From positions 1 to 20,466 of the forward strand of contig DATKNA010000262.1 in assembly GCA_035541595.1 (NCBI GenBank): DNA of 20,466 nucleotides, written 5' to 3'. Position 1 is the stretch's first letter, and each line of letters opens with the position of its first letter. Under the pieces are notes generated by a model, which worked only from the letters and a program-made list of their open reading frames with translations, was not told where the DNA came from and did no database searches. This DNA comes from DATKNA01 sp035541595 (GTDB lineage: Bacteria; Actinomycetota; Actinomycetes; Actinomycetales; Kineosporiaceae). Made by a program: the position numbers and the translations under genes. Below are positions 1 through 6,462 of this stretch, piece by piece.

Positions 1-182
1 AGCCCGGTCCCCACCCCCCACGCGATGAGGATCCCCAGCAGGAACGCCGGGAACAACGTCACCAGATGGATCTGGGCGTGCACGAAGGGCATCGCCGGCC
101 ACCAGCTCTCGGCGCCGTCCGGCCCCTGCCACTGGTACTGCCAGTCGGTGACCTCGTCGTCCGACCTCAGCTCAGCAGGCAC
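1..182 (-). CDS. Partial membrane protein of unknown function (runs off the left edge)
   Basis: An open frame on the minus strand begins with GTG at 182-180, overlaps the end of the upstream gene by 11 bases and is still open at base 1, so only about 60 residues are visible. The N-terminal part is acidic and tryptophan-rich (DWQYQWQ, ESWWPAMPF). It is followed by a hydrophobic stretch (HLVTLFPAFLLGILIAWGVG) that reads as a membrane helix. I do not recognise a family. The overlap with the gene at 172-492 suggests the two are co-translated. The start is tentative because the upstream purine run is weak. Confidence 0.5.
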   Translation of the reverse strand, partial: MPAELRSDDEVTDWQYQWQGPDGAESWWPAMPFVHAQIHLVTLFPAFLLGILIAWGVGTG

Positions 183-492
183 CGTTCGATCCCGCGGAGG
201 CCCCGCCGCGCAGGACGACGTCGCGGACCCCTCCCATCGTGGTCCAGATCGTCGCAGAGCCGAGGAAGAAGACGATCACCGCGGCGCCCACGCCGAGGTT
301 CAGCACCGTGTTGCCCGTCTGGCGCGGGGACTGTCGGTCAGATCGGAAGATGATCTTCGCACCGATCAGCGTCGCGCCGATGCCGATGACCCACAGCAGG
401 AGGGAGACGACTCCGTCCATGTTGACCCCCGCCGGTGTGGACGCGGCACAGCCGGCGGCATAGACGGCGCGGAACGCCTCGGCATGATCCAT
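172..492 (-). CDS. Small two-helix membrane protein, unknown function
   Basis: This predicts 106 residues. I chose the ATG at 492-490 because an AGGAG lies 8 bases upstream of it; the ATG 19 codons further upstream has no better site. Two hydrophobic segments, about residues 26-49 and 62-83, are joined by a basic, polar loop (FRSDRQSPRQTGN), and an N-terminal 25-residue stretch contains a Cys. The size and helix-loop-helix layout resemble VirB2/TrbC-type pilins and many other tiny two-helix proteins, so this is not a functional assignment. Its stop lies inside the next minus-strand gene, so the two probably form an operon. Confidence 0.6.
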   Translation of the reverse strand: MDHAEAFRAVYAAGCAASTPAGVNMDGVVSLLLWVIGIGATLIGAKIIFRSDRQSPRQTGNTVLNLGVGAAVIVFFLGSATIWTTMGGVRDVVLRGGASAGSNGAC

Positions 493-949
493 GACGGGCT
501 CCTGAACCTCGTTTCGCCGACGGAGGCGTCCGACGACCGCCTCCGTCACCCACAGTACCGGGAGGAACGCCCGGAACCGGCCAGCGCCACACTAAGGGGC
601 CGATCCGTGTCGGGACAGCCATTTGGCAGAAAGGTGAGCACAAGTCGTCATCTCAGTGGTACTGAAGGTAGGCGAAGAGAGCCTCATCCGTCACGTGTTT
701 CACGGTGGCCCCTCTACTCTCGGCACAGGCACGCCGTCCAACTCTCCTCCGGACCACTCTGCGGCGTCGGCGCGCCGCGTTGGGCGACGTCCGACGGCGG
801 GCTCGCTCCTCTCCGCGGCGACGCTGAGCAACCGGCATGGACACGGGCTCGGCGCCCCCCCGCGGGGGCCTGCGGCGGGCGTCTCGGCGGCCAGGGCCGG
901 GGCGGAGTCTCCGGTTCCGCCCACCGGCCGGGCACCGGCCGCAGCAACG
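493..949. other. Intergenic stretch, no gene seen
   Basis: About 460 bases lie between the start of the minus-strand membrane gene and the bldC terminator. The open frames on both strands are Arg/Pro/Ala-rich and look like GC-rich shadow frames. Bases about 590-720 are visibly less GC-rich than the surroundings and probably hold the promoter of the membrane-protein genes, but I cannot place its hexamers. Confidence 0.4.
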
Positions 950-979
950 AAAAGGGCGCCGCCCCCACGGGGCGGCGCC
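950..979 (-). terminator. Intrinsic terminator downstream of bldC
   Basis: A perfect 11-bp inverted repeat (955-965 and 969-979, arms GGCGCCGCCCC/GGGGCGGCGCC) encloses a CAC loop. On the minus strand it is followed by a four-T run (bases 953-950). It lies about 70 bases past the bldC stop, in the right orientation to end that transcript. It is the only hairpin in the window with both a perfect stem and a clear T run downstream of a gene. Confidence 0.8.
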
Positions 980-1051
980 AGGCGTCTCGACGCGGCCGTG
1001 GCCGGTCGTTGACGGGGGGACGCGTGCGGCGGCGGAGCCGGCCGGCGTGTG

Positions 1052-1264
1052 TCAGTCCTGCTCGACCCGCTGATGCGGGATGCCTGCGAGCAGCGCGCGG
1101 ACCTCCGACTCCCGGTAGCGGCGGTGACCGCCGAGAGTGCGGATCGAGGACAGCTTGCCTGCCTTGGCCCACCGCGTGACCGTCTTGGGGTCGACGCGGA
1201 AGAGGGCCGCGACCTCGGCCGGGGTGAGCAGGGGCTCTGCCGCGTCGGGCGATCGGGTGGTCAT
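1052..1264 (-). CDS. bldC: BldC, MerR-like helix-turn-helix developmental regulator
   Basis: A 70-residue DNA-binding protein, almost entirely a MerR-type winged helix-turn-helix: LLTPAEVAALFRVDPKTVTR at residues 12-31, then RWAKAGKLSSIRTLGGHRRY ending at residue 50. This closely matches Streptomyces BldC (about 68 residues), which binds head-to-tail on direct repeats and controls the timing of differentiation; homologues occur in many actinomycetes that do not sporulate. Two ATGs are in frame. A GGAGG abuts the first (1270) but stands 6 bases before the second (1264), so the second is chosen. The gene has its own terminator and is divergent from the amino-acid dehydrogenase gene. That neighbour and the purF/purM/DUF3073 group are its usual company as I recall from Streptomyces. 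Confidence 0.93.
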   Translation of the reverse strand: MTTRSPDAAEPLLTPAEVAALFRVDPKTVTRWAKAGKLSSIRTLGGHRRYRESEVRALLAGIPHQRVEQD

Positions 1265-1491
1265 TGTCATCCTCCATGAACGGGGCGGATACCCCGACTA
1301 GGGACATCGTGCCCTGTCGCAGGTGTCCTCGGGAACCGGAAAGCTCGACGATCGCCCGTTGAGACGACGGAGGGGCTAGTCCGGACCTCTTGCGGGGGTT
1401 GTTCCGTTCACCCGCTGAACGTGCGGGACCTGGCCGCGTGTTCCGCCCCGGGATGCCCGATCCGTCGGGTTTCTTCGCCGGCGGGGTCTTC

Positions 1492-1504
1492 TATCGTCGC
1501 CACC
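1492..1504 (+). promoter_or_regulatory. Candidate -10 element giving a leaderless vdh transcript
   Basis: TATCGT at 1492-1497 lies seven bases before the ATG at 1505. This would place transcription initiation at or next to the start codon. No Shine-Dalgarno-like purine run is visible in the 30 bases upstream, which fits a leaderless mRNA, common in actinomycetes. No convincing -35 element is visible. Confidence 0.4.
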
Positions 1505-2662
1505 ATGACCACGTCGATCCTTCCCGGCACCACCGGGAGCTCGTCCGACCACCACCCCGCCACGAGCGGCGCGGACCCACACGAGCCGGGCGACGATCTC
1601 GCCGCCGTCTTCGCGCACGGCCACGAACAGGTCGTGTTCTGTCGCCACGCCGAGAGCGGTCTGCAGGCCGTCATCGCGCTCTACTCCACCGCCCTCGGCC
1701 CGGGCCTGGGCGGCACCCGGTTCCGGGCCTACCCGACCATCGGCGCCGCGGTCGCCGACGTCCTCGACCTCTCCCGGGCGATGGCCTACAAGAACAGCCT
1801 CGCCGGACTGGATCATGGCGGCGGGAAGGCTGTGATCATCGGGGACCCGCGGCGCGACAAGACCGAGGCGCTCCTGCGCGCCTATGGCAGGTTCGTGGCG
1901 TCCCTCGGCGGCCGCTACGTCACCGCGTGCGACGTCGGGACCTACGTCGAGGACATGGACGTGGTGGCGCGGGAATGCCGGTGGGTGACCGGGAGGAGCG
2001 AGGCCGACGGGGGCGCCGGCGACTCCTCCGTGCTCACCGCGCTGGGCGTGTTCCACGGCATGCGGGCGGGCGCGCTCGTCCGCTGGGGCACGGACAGCCT
2101 GCAGGGCCGGACGGTCGGCATCAGCGGTGTCGGAAAGGTCGGCCGCCACCTCGTACCGCTGCTGCTCGCTGCGGGCGCTCGGCCCGTCGTGGCGGACATC
2201 GACGACGCCGCGGTCACCCGGGTGCTGTCCGAGAACGCCGGGGTGCGGGCGGTCGGGTCCACCGAGGCGCTGCTCATCGAGCCGCTCGACGCCTACGCGC
2301 CCTGCGCGCTCGGCGGCGTCCTGACGCCGCAGGTGGCGCACACCCTGCGCGCGGGCGTGGTGTGCGGTGGTGCCAACAACCAGCTGGCGACGCCGGAGGT
2401 CGCCCGCCTGCTGCAGGATCGGGACATCCTGTACTGCCCGGACTACTGCGTGAACGCCGGCGGTGTGATCCAGGTGGCGGACGAGCTGCACGGGTTCTCC
2501 TTCGAGCGGGCGAAGGCCCGGACGGAGCGGATCTTCGACACCACCCTGGCGGTGCTCAGGGCCGCGGCCGCCGAGGGCGACACGCCCGCGGAGGCGGCCG
2601 ACCGGCTCGCCGAGCGCAGGATGCGCGAGATCGGCGGGCTGTCCCGGATCCACGTGGGCTGA
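1505..2662 (+). CDS. vdh: Glu/Leu/Phe/Val dehydrogenase family protein (valine or leucine dehydrogenase)
   Basis: This 385-residue protein should catalyse NAD-dependent reversible oxidative deamination of a branched-chain L-amino acid to its 2-oxo acid. Visible family motifs are LGPGLGGTRFRAYPT at about residues 64-78, the substrate region AMAYKNSLAG around Lys96, the catalytic-lysine segment HGGGKAVI (Lys108) and the Rossmann glycines SGVGKVG around 207-213. NNQLATPEVARLL and CPDYCVNAGG are typical of the C-terminal half. The first 30 residues are a low-complexity Ser/Thr/His tail not usual in the family. The start was placed at 1505 rather than an upstream ATG because the preceding residues have no family similarity and a -10-like box sits just upstream. 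Valine and leucine dehydrogenases cannot be separated by eye; the symbol follows the Streptomyces neighbourhood with bldC. Confidence 0.88.
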   Translation: MTTSILPGTTGSSSDHHPATSGADPHEPGDDLAAVFAHGHEQVVFCRHAESGLQAVIALYSTALGPGLGGTRFRAYPTIGAAVADVLDLSRAMAYKNSLAGLDHGGGKAVIIGDPRRDKTEALLRAYGRFVASLGGRYVTACDVGTYVEDMDVVARECRWVTGRSEADGGAGDSSVLTALGVFHGMRAGALVRWGTDSLQGRTVGISGVGKVGRHLVPLLLAAGARPVVADIDDAAVTRVLSENAGVRAVGSTEALLIEPLDAYAPCALGGVLTPQVAHTLRAGVVCGGANNQLATPEVARLLQDRDILYCPDYCVNAGGVIQVADELHGFSFERAKARTERIFDTTLAVLRAAAAEGDTPAEAADRLAERRMREIGGLSRIHVG

Positions 2663-2682
2663 CCCGGTCCGCGATCCCTCGG

Positions 2683-3915
2683 TCAGACCAGGTGCAGCGT
2701 CGCCGCCACCAGATAGGCGTTCAGCGCGATGATGAGGGCGCTCACCGCCGCCCCGGACCAGCGCACCGCGCGGCCGTTCACCAGTACTCCCATCAGCTGC
2801 GCGTCCCCGGTGAAGCGCAGCAGCGGGACGACCGCGAACGGGATGCCGAAGGAGAGCACCACCTGGCTCAGCACCAGGGCCGCGGTGGCGTCGACACCCG
2901 ACGCGAGCACGACGACCGCGGGCACCACACAGGCGCACCGACGGACCCACAGCGGGATGCGCCGCCGGGTGAAGCCCTGCAACACGACCTGCCCGGAGTA
3001 GACCCCGACCGACGTCGCCGCCAGGCTCGACGCGAGCAGGGCCACTCCGAACACCGTGGCGGTGAGGGGACCGGACACCTCTCCGAACGCGCGCTGGGCT
3101 CCGGTCAGGGTCTCGACGTCGTGCCCTTGCAGCGACGCCGCGCCCAGCAGGATCGCCGCGTTCACGGCGCCGGCGACGGACAGCGCCACCAGGACGTCGG
3201 TGCGCGTGGCGCGGGCGGCCCGGCGCAGCGCGCCGTCCGAGGTGTCCGCGTCGCCCAGGTCCTGCGTGAGCGCGGAGTGCAGGTAGATGGCGTGCGGCAT
3301 GACGGTCGCTCCGACGATGCCGACCGCGAGGACGGCGCTGTCCGTGGTGGACAGGGTCGGGAGCAGACCGGCCACCGCCGCGGGGACGCGCACGCCGACG
3401 GCGAGCGCCTGGACGACGAAGGCCACCAGCACCACGGTCAGCAGCGCGCAGATGGCGGCCTCGAACTGCCGGCGTCCGCGGTGCTGGCAGATCATGATCA
3501 CGAGCATCCCGACCACCGTCAGCAGCGCGCCGGGCAGGAGCGGGATGCCGAACAGCAGTTGGAGGGCGACGGCCCCGCCGACGACCTCGGCGAGGTCGGT
3601 CACGATCACGACGAGTTCCGCCTGGAGCCACAGGCCCACGGTGACCGGCCGCGGGAAGGCGTCACGGCAGTGCTCGGACAGGTTGCGGCCGGTGGCCAGG
3701 CCGAGCTTGGCGGACAGGTACTGGATGAGCATCGCCATGACGTTGGCCACGATGATCACCCAGAGCAAGGCGTAGCCGAAGCGGGAGCCGGCCGTGACGT
3801 TCGTGGCCAGGTTGCCCGGGTCGACGTAGGCCACCGCGACGACGAAGGCGGGGCCGAGGTAAGCGATCACCCGCCGGAGGGACCCCGGGCGCGGGCGTTT
3901 CGAGGCCATGAACAT
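2683..3915 (-). CDS. mntH: Nramp-family divalent metal transporter (MntH-like)
   Basis: A 410-residue, strongly hydrophobic protein with the layout of a proton-coupled Mn2+/Fe2+ importer of about 11 helices in the cytoplasmic membrane. The TM1 metal-binding motif DPGN is at residues 32-35. The TM6 motif GATVMPHAIYLHS places the metal-binding A-x-x-M pair at Ala203/Met206 and the conserved His at 208. An AAGGGGA purine run five bases before ATG 3915 supports that start; a second ATG two codons later is possible. It converges on vdh with only a 20-base gap and is divergent from the alcohol dehydrogenase. Two copies of the candidate operator lie between the two starts, so it may belong to the monooxygenase regulon and supply iron (inference). 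Confidence 0.9.
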   Translation of the reverse strand: MFMASKRPRPGSLRRVIAYLGPAFVVAVAYVDPGNLATNVTAGSRFGYALLWVIIVANVMAMLIQYLSAKLGLATGRNLSEHCRDAFPRPVTVGLWLQAELVVIVTDLAEVVGGAVALQLLFGIPLLPGALLTVVGMLVIMICQHRGRRQFEAAICALLTVVLVAFVVQALAVGVRVPAAVAGLLPTLSTTDSAVLAVGIVGATVMPHAIYLHSALTQDLGDADTSDGALRRAARATRTDVLVALSVAGAVNAAILLGAASLQGHDVETLTGAQRAFGEVSGPLTATVFGVALLASSLAATSVGVYSGQVVLQGFTRRRIPLWVRRCACVVPAVVVLASGVDATAALVLSQVVLSFGIPFAVVPLLRFTGDAQLMGVLVNGRAVRWSGAAVSALIIALNAYLVAATLHLV

Positions 3916-3983
3916 GGACGTCCCCTTGGTCGCCGCGGGTGCCCCGCTCGCCCCGGACGGTGCGCCGGCCCGTCGTGAAGCCG

Positions 3984-3989
3984 ATTGGA
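3984..3989 (-). promoter_or_regulatory. Possible -10 hexamer for the Nramp gene
   Basis: On the minus strand the hexamer TCCAAT starts 22 bases beyond the imperfect operator at 4012-4026. That matches the spacing of candidate -10 boxes from the other operator copies. The match to consensus is weak, and I looked for it because of the spacing. Confidence 0.2.
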
Positions 3990-4011
3990 CCGCGTCCGGC
4001 CCGGAACGCCC

Positions 4012-4026
4012 GTCTCAATCTGGGAC
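4012..4026. promoter_or_regulatory. Candidate operator copy 1 (imperfect inverted repeat)
   Basis: GTCTCAATCTGGGAC is one mismatch away from the perfect GTCTCA-N3-TGAGAC palindrome found at 4057 and 9220. It lies 97 bases before the Nramp start and 45 bases centre to centre from copy 2. It is probably a binding site for the regulator encoded at 7239-9128. Confidence 0.6.
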
Positions 4027-4056
4027 GGTGTGCGCCGCCTCGGCCCGTCCTGATCC

Positions 4057-4071
4057 GTCTCAAGATGAGAC
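4057..4071. promoter_or_regulatory. Candidate operator copy 2 (perfect inverted repeat)
   Basis: GTCTCAAGATGAGAC has two perfect 6-bp arms around a 3-bp spacer. The same arms and spacing occur between the regulator and prmA. It lies 129 bases before the alcohol dehydrogenase start and just upstream of a TAnnnT-type -10 candidate, a position suited to an activator. Confidence 0.7.
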
Positions 4072-4094
4072 GCCTGGGGGAAACGGGCACTGCC

Positions 4095-4100
4095 TAGGCT
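4095..4100 (+). promoter_or_regulatory. Candidate -10 hexamer for the alcohol dehydrogenase operon
   Basis: TAGGCT fits the actinobacterial TAnnnT -10 pattern and begins 23 bases after the end of operator copy 2. There is no recognisable -35 box at the usual distance, as expected for an activator-dependent promoter. Confidence 0.35.
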
Positions 4101-4200
4101 CGGCGCGCAGGCCCTCCGCCAAGCCGCCGAATCGGCGCCGCCGAGCCGGCGCCGCAACCATCGGCCGGCACCAGGCGGACTCCACGACGGGAGGTAGCCG

Positions 4201-5229
4201 TTGAAGGCTGTCAGGGTGCACGCCTACCATGCGGACCCGGTGATCGACGACATCGCCGAGCCCAAGCTCGAGGGACCGCTCGACGTCATCGTCAAGATTG
4301 GGGGAGCCGGCGTCTGCCGGACCGACCTGCACATCCTCGAAGGCCAGTGGGCCCAGGCCATGGCGCCGACGCTGCCCTACGTCATCGGACACGAGAACGC
4401 GGGCTGGGTACACGCCGTCGGCGAAGGAGTGACCAACGTCAGGCCTGGGGACACCGTCATCCTGCATCCACAGCCGAGCTGTGGCCTGTGCCGAGCCTGC
4501 CGTGGGGGTCGGGACATGCAGTGCACCGCCGCGTTCTTCCCCGGGCTGTCCGACAACGACGGCGGCATGGCCGAGTACATGCGGACGACGGCGCGCGCCT
4601 GCGTCACGCTCGATCCGCGGACGCAGCCGGCGGACGTGGCGGCCCTGGCGGACGCGGGGATCACCGCCTACCACGCGGTGCGCAAGGCCGTTCCGCTGCT
4701 GTACCCGGGCACGACCGCGGTCGTGCAGGGCGCGGGCGGGCTGGGTCACATCGGGATCCAGTGCCTGCGGGCGCTCACCGCGACGCGCATCGTGGTCGTC
4801 GACCGGAACCCCGCCGCGCTCGAGCTCGCGGGGGAGCTGGGTGCCGACGAGCTGGTCCAGGCCGACGGCGGCGAGGTGGACGCGGTGACCTCCCTGACCG
4901 ATGGGGCGGGGGCGGACGTCGTCTTCGACTTCGTGGCGGAGGAGGGGGCCGAGGGCCGCGGCTGGGCGATGACGGGCCCGTCCGGCTCCTACTACGTCAT
5001 CGGGTACGGCGGCGAGTTGCGCATCCCGACCCTCGACGTCATCTCCACCGAGCGCAACGTCATCGGGAACATCGTCGGGACCTACAACGACCTCGCGGAG
5101 CTGATGGTGCTCGCCCAGGCCGGAAAAGTGCACCTGCACACCGTGCAGTACCCGCTGACGGCGGCCCTGGACGCGCTGCGGGACCTTGCGGCCGGAAGCG
5201 TTCGAGGTCGCGCCATTCTCGTCCCCTGA
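4201..5229 (+). CDS. Zinc-dependent NAD(P)+ alcohol dehydrogenase, medium-chain family
   Basis: This 342-residue cytosolic oxidoreductase is expected to oxidise an alcohol from the monooxygenase pathway, such as 2-propanol to acetone. Catalytic zinc ligands are visible at Cys39 and His64-Glu65 (GHENAGWV), with Asp151 (ADAGITAYH) as the likely further ligand. The structural-zinc cysteines are C94, C97, C100 and C108. The Rossmann motif GAGGLGHIG is at 177-185, and Asp201 after the second strand favours NAD over NADP. The start is TTG: GGGAGGT lies five bases upstream and no ATG or GTG is better placed. Mycobacterial mim clusters also carry a zinc alcohol dehydrogenase. It is first in a plus-strand set with the amidohydrolase and DUF59 genes, behind two candidate operators. 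The exact substrate is not readable from sequence. Confidence 0.9.
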   Translation: MKAVRVHAYHADPVIDDIAEPKLEGPLDVIVKIGGAGVCRTDLHILEGQWAQAMAPTLPYVIGHENAGWVHAVGEGVTNVRPGDTVILHPQPSCGLCRACRGGRDMQCTAAFFPGLSDNDGGMAEYMRTTARACVTLDPRTQPADVAALADAGITAYHAVRKAVPLLYPGTTAVVQGAGGLGHIGIQCLRALTATRIVVVDRNPAALELAGELGADELVQADGGEVDAVTSLTDGAGADVVFDFVAEEGAEGRGWAMTGPSGSYYVIGYGGELRIPTLDVISTERNVIGNIVGTYNDLAELMVLAQAGKVHLHTVQYPLTAALDALRDLAAGSVRGRAILVP

Positions 5230-5232
5230 CGC

Positions 5233-5292
5233 CCCGGTCCGCAGCGACCCGGTCCGCAGCGACCCGGTCCGCCGCGACCCGGTCCGCCGCGA
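5233..5292. repeat. Tandem 15-bp repeat, four units
   Basis: Four head-to-tail copies of CCCGGTCCGCAGCGA or CCCGGTCCGCCGCGA are followed by a decayed fifth (from 5293). They start four bases after the alcohol dehydrogenase stop codon. The first two units share A and the last two share C at position 11, which suggests stepwise duplication. The tract is not part of a supported reading frame. Confidence 0.9.
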
Positions 5293-5324
5293 CCCGACCC
5301 GTCGCCGGACGACATCCCGCACGC

Positions 5325-5386
5325 CATCGACAACACATCGACAACCCATCGACAAACCATCGACAACCCATCGACAACCCATCGAC
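5325..5386. repeat. Tandem 11-bp repeat, five units plus a partial sixth
   Basis: The consensus CATCGACAACC is repeated head to tail at 5325, 5336, 5347, 5358 and 5369, with a 7-base partial copy at 5380. Units 1 and 3 each differ by one base. The period is close to one helical turn. The tract ends 23 bases before the amidohydrolase ATG, so it would lie in the leader or intercistronic mRNA of that gene. There are no spacers, so it is not a CRISPR array. Confidence 0.92.
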
Positions 5387-5409
5387 GCCGACTACCTGAG
5401 GGATGGCTC

Positions 5410-6462
5410 ATGTACGAGAAGGACGGGGAGAAGTACTTCGTCGTCGACTCCCACTGCCACTACTGGGACGCGAGCCGGGAGAATTGGAAGCCGGGCCGCG
5501 AGGAGTACGCGAAGGGCTGGATCGACTGCTTCTACGGCTACCATCAGCTCGGGCCGCCGGAGACGCACTGGGACTACGAGAAGTACCTCAAGGTCTCGGA
5601 GGAGGACTTCGTCCGCGACGTCTTCGACGAGGGCCACGTCGACGTGGCGATCTTCCAGTCGACGTACTTGAAGGACTGGTACACCGACGGCTTCAACACC
5701 CTCGAGCGCAACGGCTCCCTGGCCGAGAAGCATCCGGGCAAGCTGATCGCCAACGGCCGCTGGGACCCCCGGGACGGCGAGAAGGGGCTGGAGCAGTTGG
5801 AGGCCGACGTCGAGCGGTGGCACCTCAGGGGCGTCAAGCTGTACACCGCCGAATGGCAGGACGGCTCCCGCGGGTGGAAGCTCACCGACCCGATGTCCTA
5901 CCGGTACCTGGAGAAGTGCCAGCAGCTCGGGATCGTGAACCAGCACGTGCACAAGGGCCCGACGATCTGGCCGCTGAACAAGGACGCGTTCGACGTCCAC
6001 GACATCGACCAGGTCGCCACGGACTTCCCGCAGCTCAACTTCATCGTGGAGCACTCCGGGATCCCCCGGATCGACGACTTCTGCTACATCGCGGTGCAGG
6101 AGCCCAACGTCTACGCGGGAGTGTCGGTCGTCATCGGTGCGCTCATGCACGCCCGGCCCAAGTTCTTCGCCAGGGTGATGGGGGAGCTGCTGTTCTGGGT
6201 GGGCGAGGACAGGATGACCTTCGGCGGCGACTACAACATCTGGACCCCCAAGTGGCAGGTCGAGGGATTCGTCGACTGGCAGATGCCCGACGAGGAGGCG
6301 TTCACCGACTACCCGCGGCTGACCACGGCGAGCAAGAAGAAGATCCTGGGCCTGAACGCCGCGCGGCTGTACGACATCCCGGTCCCGGCGGAGCTCCAAC
6401 TCCCGCCGGCCGAGGTGGCGGAGCCGGAACGCCCGGCCGAACAGCTCATCGCCGGTTCATGA
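5410..6462 (+). CDS. Amidohydrolase family 2 (ACMSD-like metal-dependent hydrolase)
   Basis: A 350-residue TIM-barrel hydrolase of the amidohydrolase-2 type. Metal-ligand candidates in family order are the HxH pair His15/His17 (DSHCHYWD), His179 (NQHVHKG), His215 (FIVEHSG) and Asp274 (FGGDYN). Members hydrolyse or decarboxylate small acids or lactone-like substrates using one divalent metal. An amidohydrolase of this kind sits beside mimABCD in mycobacteria, as I recall, but its reaction there is not established to my knowledge. A GAGGGATGG purine run upstream supports the ATG at 5410. The stop overlaps the next gene in an ATGA, so the two are coupled. The last 30 residues are Pro/Glu/Ala-rich and probably disordered. 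An upstream tract of tandem repeats separates it from the alcohol dehydrogenase. Confidence 0.85.
   Translation: MYEKDGEKYFVVDSHCHYWDASRENWKPGREEYAKGWIDCFYGYHQLGPPETHWDYEKYLKVSEEDFVRDVFDEGHVDVAIFQSTYLKDWYTDGFNTLERNGSLAEKHPGKLIANGRWDPRDGEKGLEQLEADVERWHLRGVKLYTAEWQDGSRGWKLTDPMSYRYLEKCQQLGIVNQHVHKGPTIWPLNKDAFDVHDIDQVATDFPQLNFIVEHSGIPRIDDFCYIAVQEPNVYAGVSVVIGALMHARPKFFARVMGELLFWVGEDRMTFGGDYNIWTPKWQVEGFVDWQMPDEEAFTDYPRLTTASKKKILGLNAARLYDIPVPAELQLPPAEVAEPERPAEQLIAGS

Noticed and set aside
653..844. A small minus-strand protein upstream of the left-edge membrane genes
   Set aside because: It is Arg-rich with no ribosome-binding site and no recognisable family.
1358..1366. TTGAGAC near the bldC/vdh promoters as a fourth operator
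   Set aside because: Only a half-site is present; the opposite GTCTCA arm is missing.
1376..3978. Very long open frames on both strands (751 and 862 codons) across vdh and the Nramp gene
   Set aside because: They are Arg/Gly/Pro-rich shadow frames produced by high GC; vdh and Nramp have clear family motifs in other frames of the same DNA.
4081..4096. GGGCAC-TGCC as a sigma-54 -24/-12 promoter before the alcohol dehydrogenase
   Set aside because: The spacing and the GC element are wrong, sigma-54 is generally absent from actinobacteria, and the regulator lacks GAFTGA.
4060..5382. A 440-codon minus-strand frame through the alcohol dehydrogenase and the repeat tracts
   Set aside because: Its N-terminus is just the translated repeats, and the rest is antisense to a well-supported enzyme.
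5325..5386. Possible CRISPR array
   Set aside because: The units are 11 bp, directly adjacent and without spacers, and there are no cas genes.
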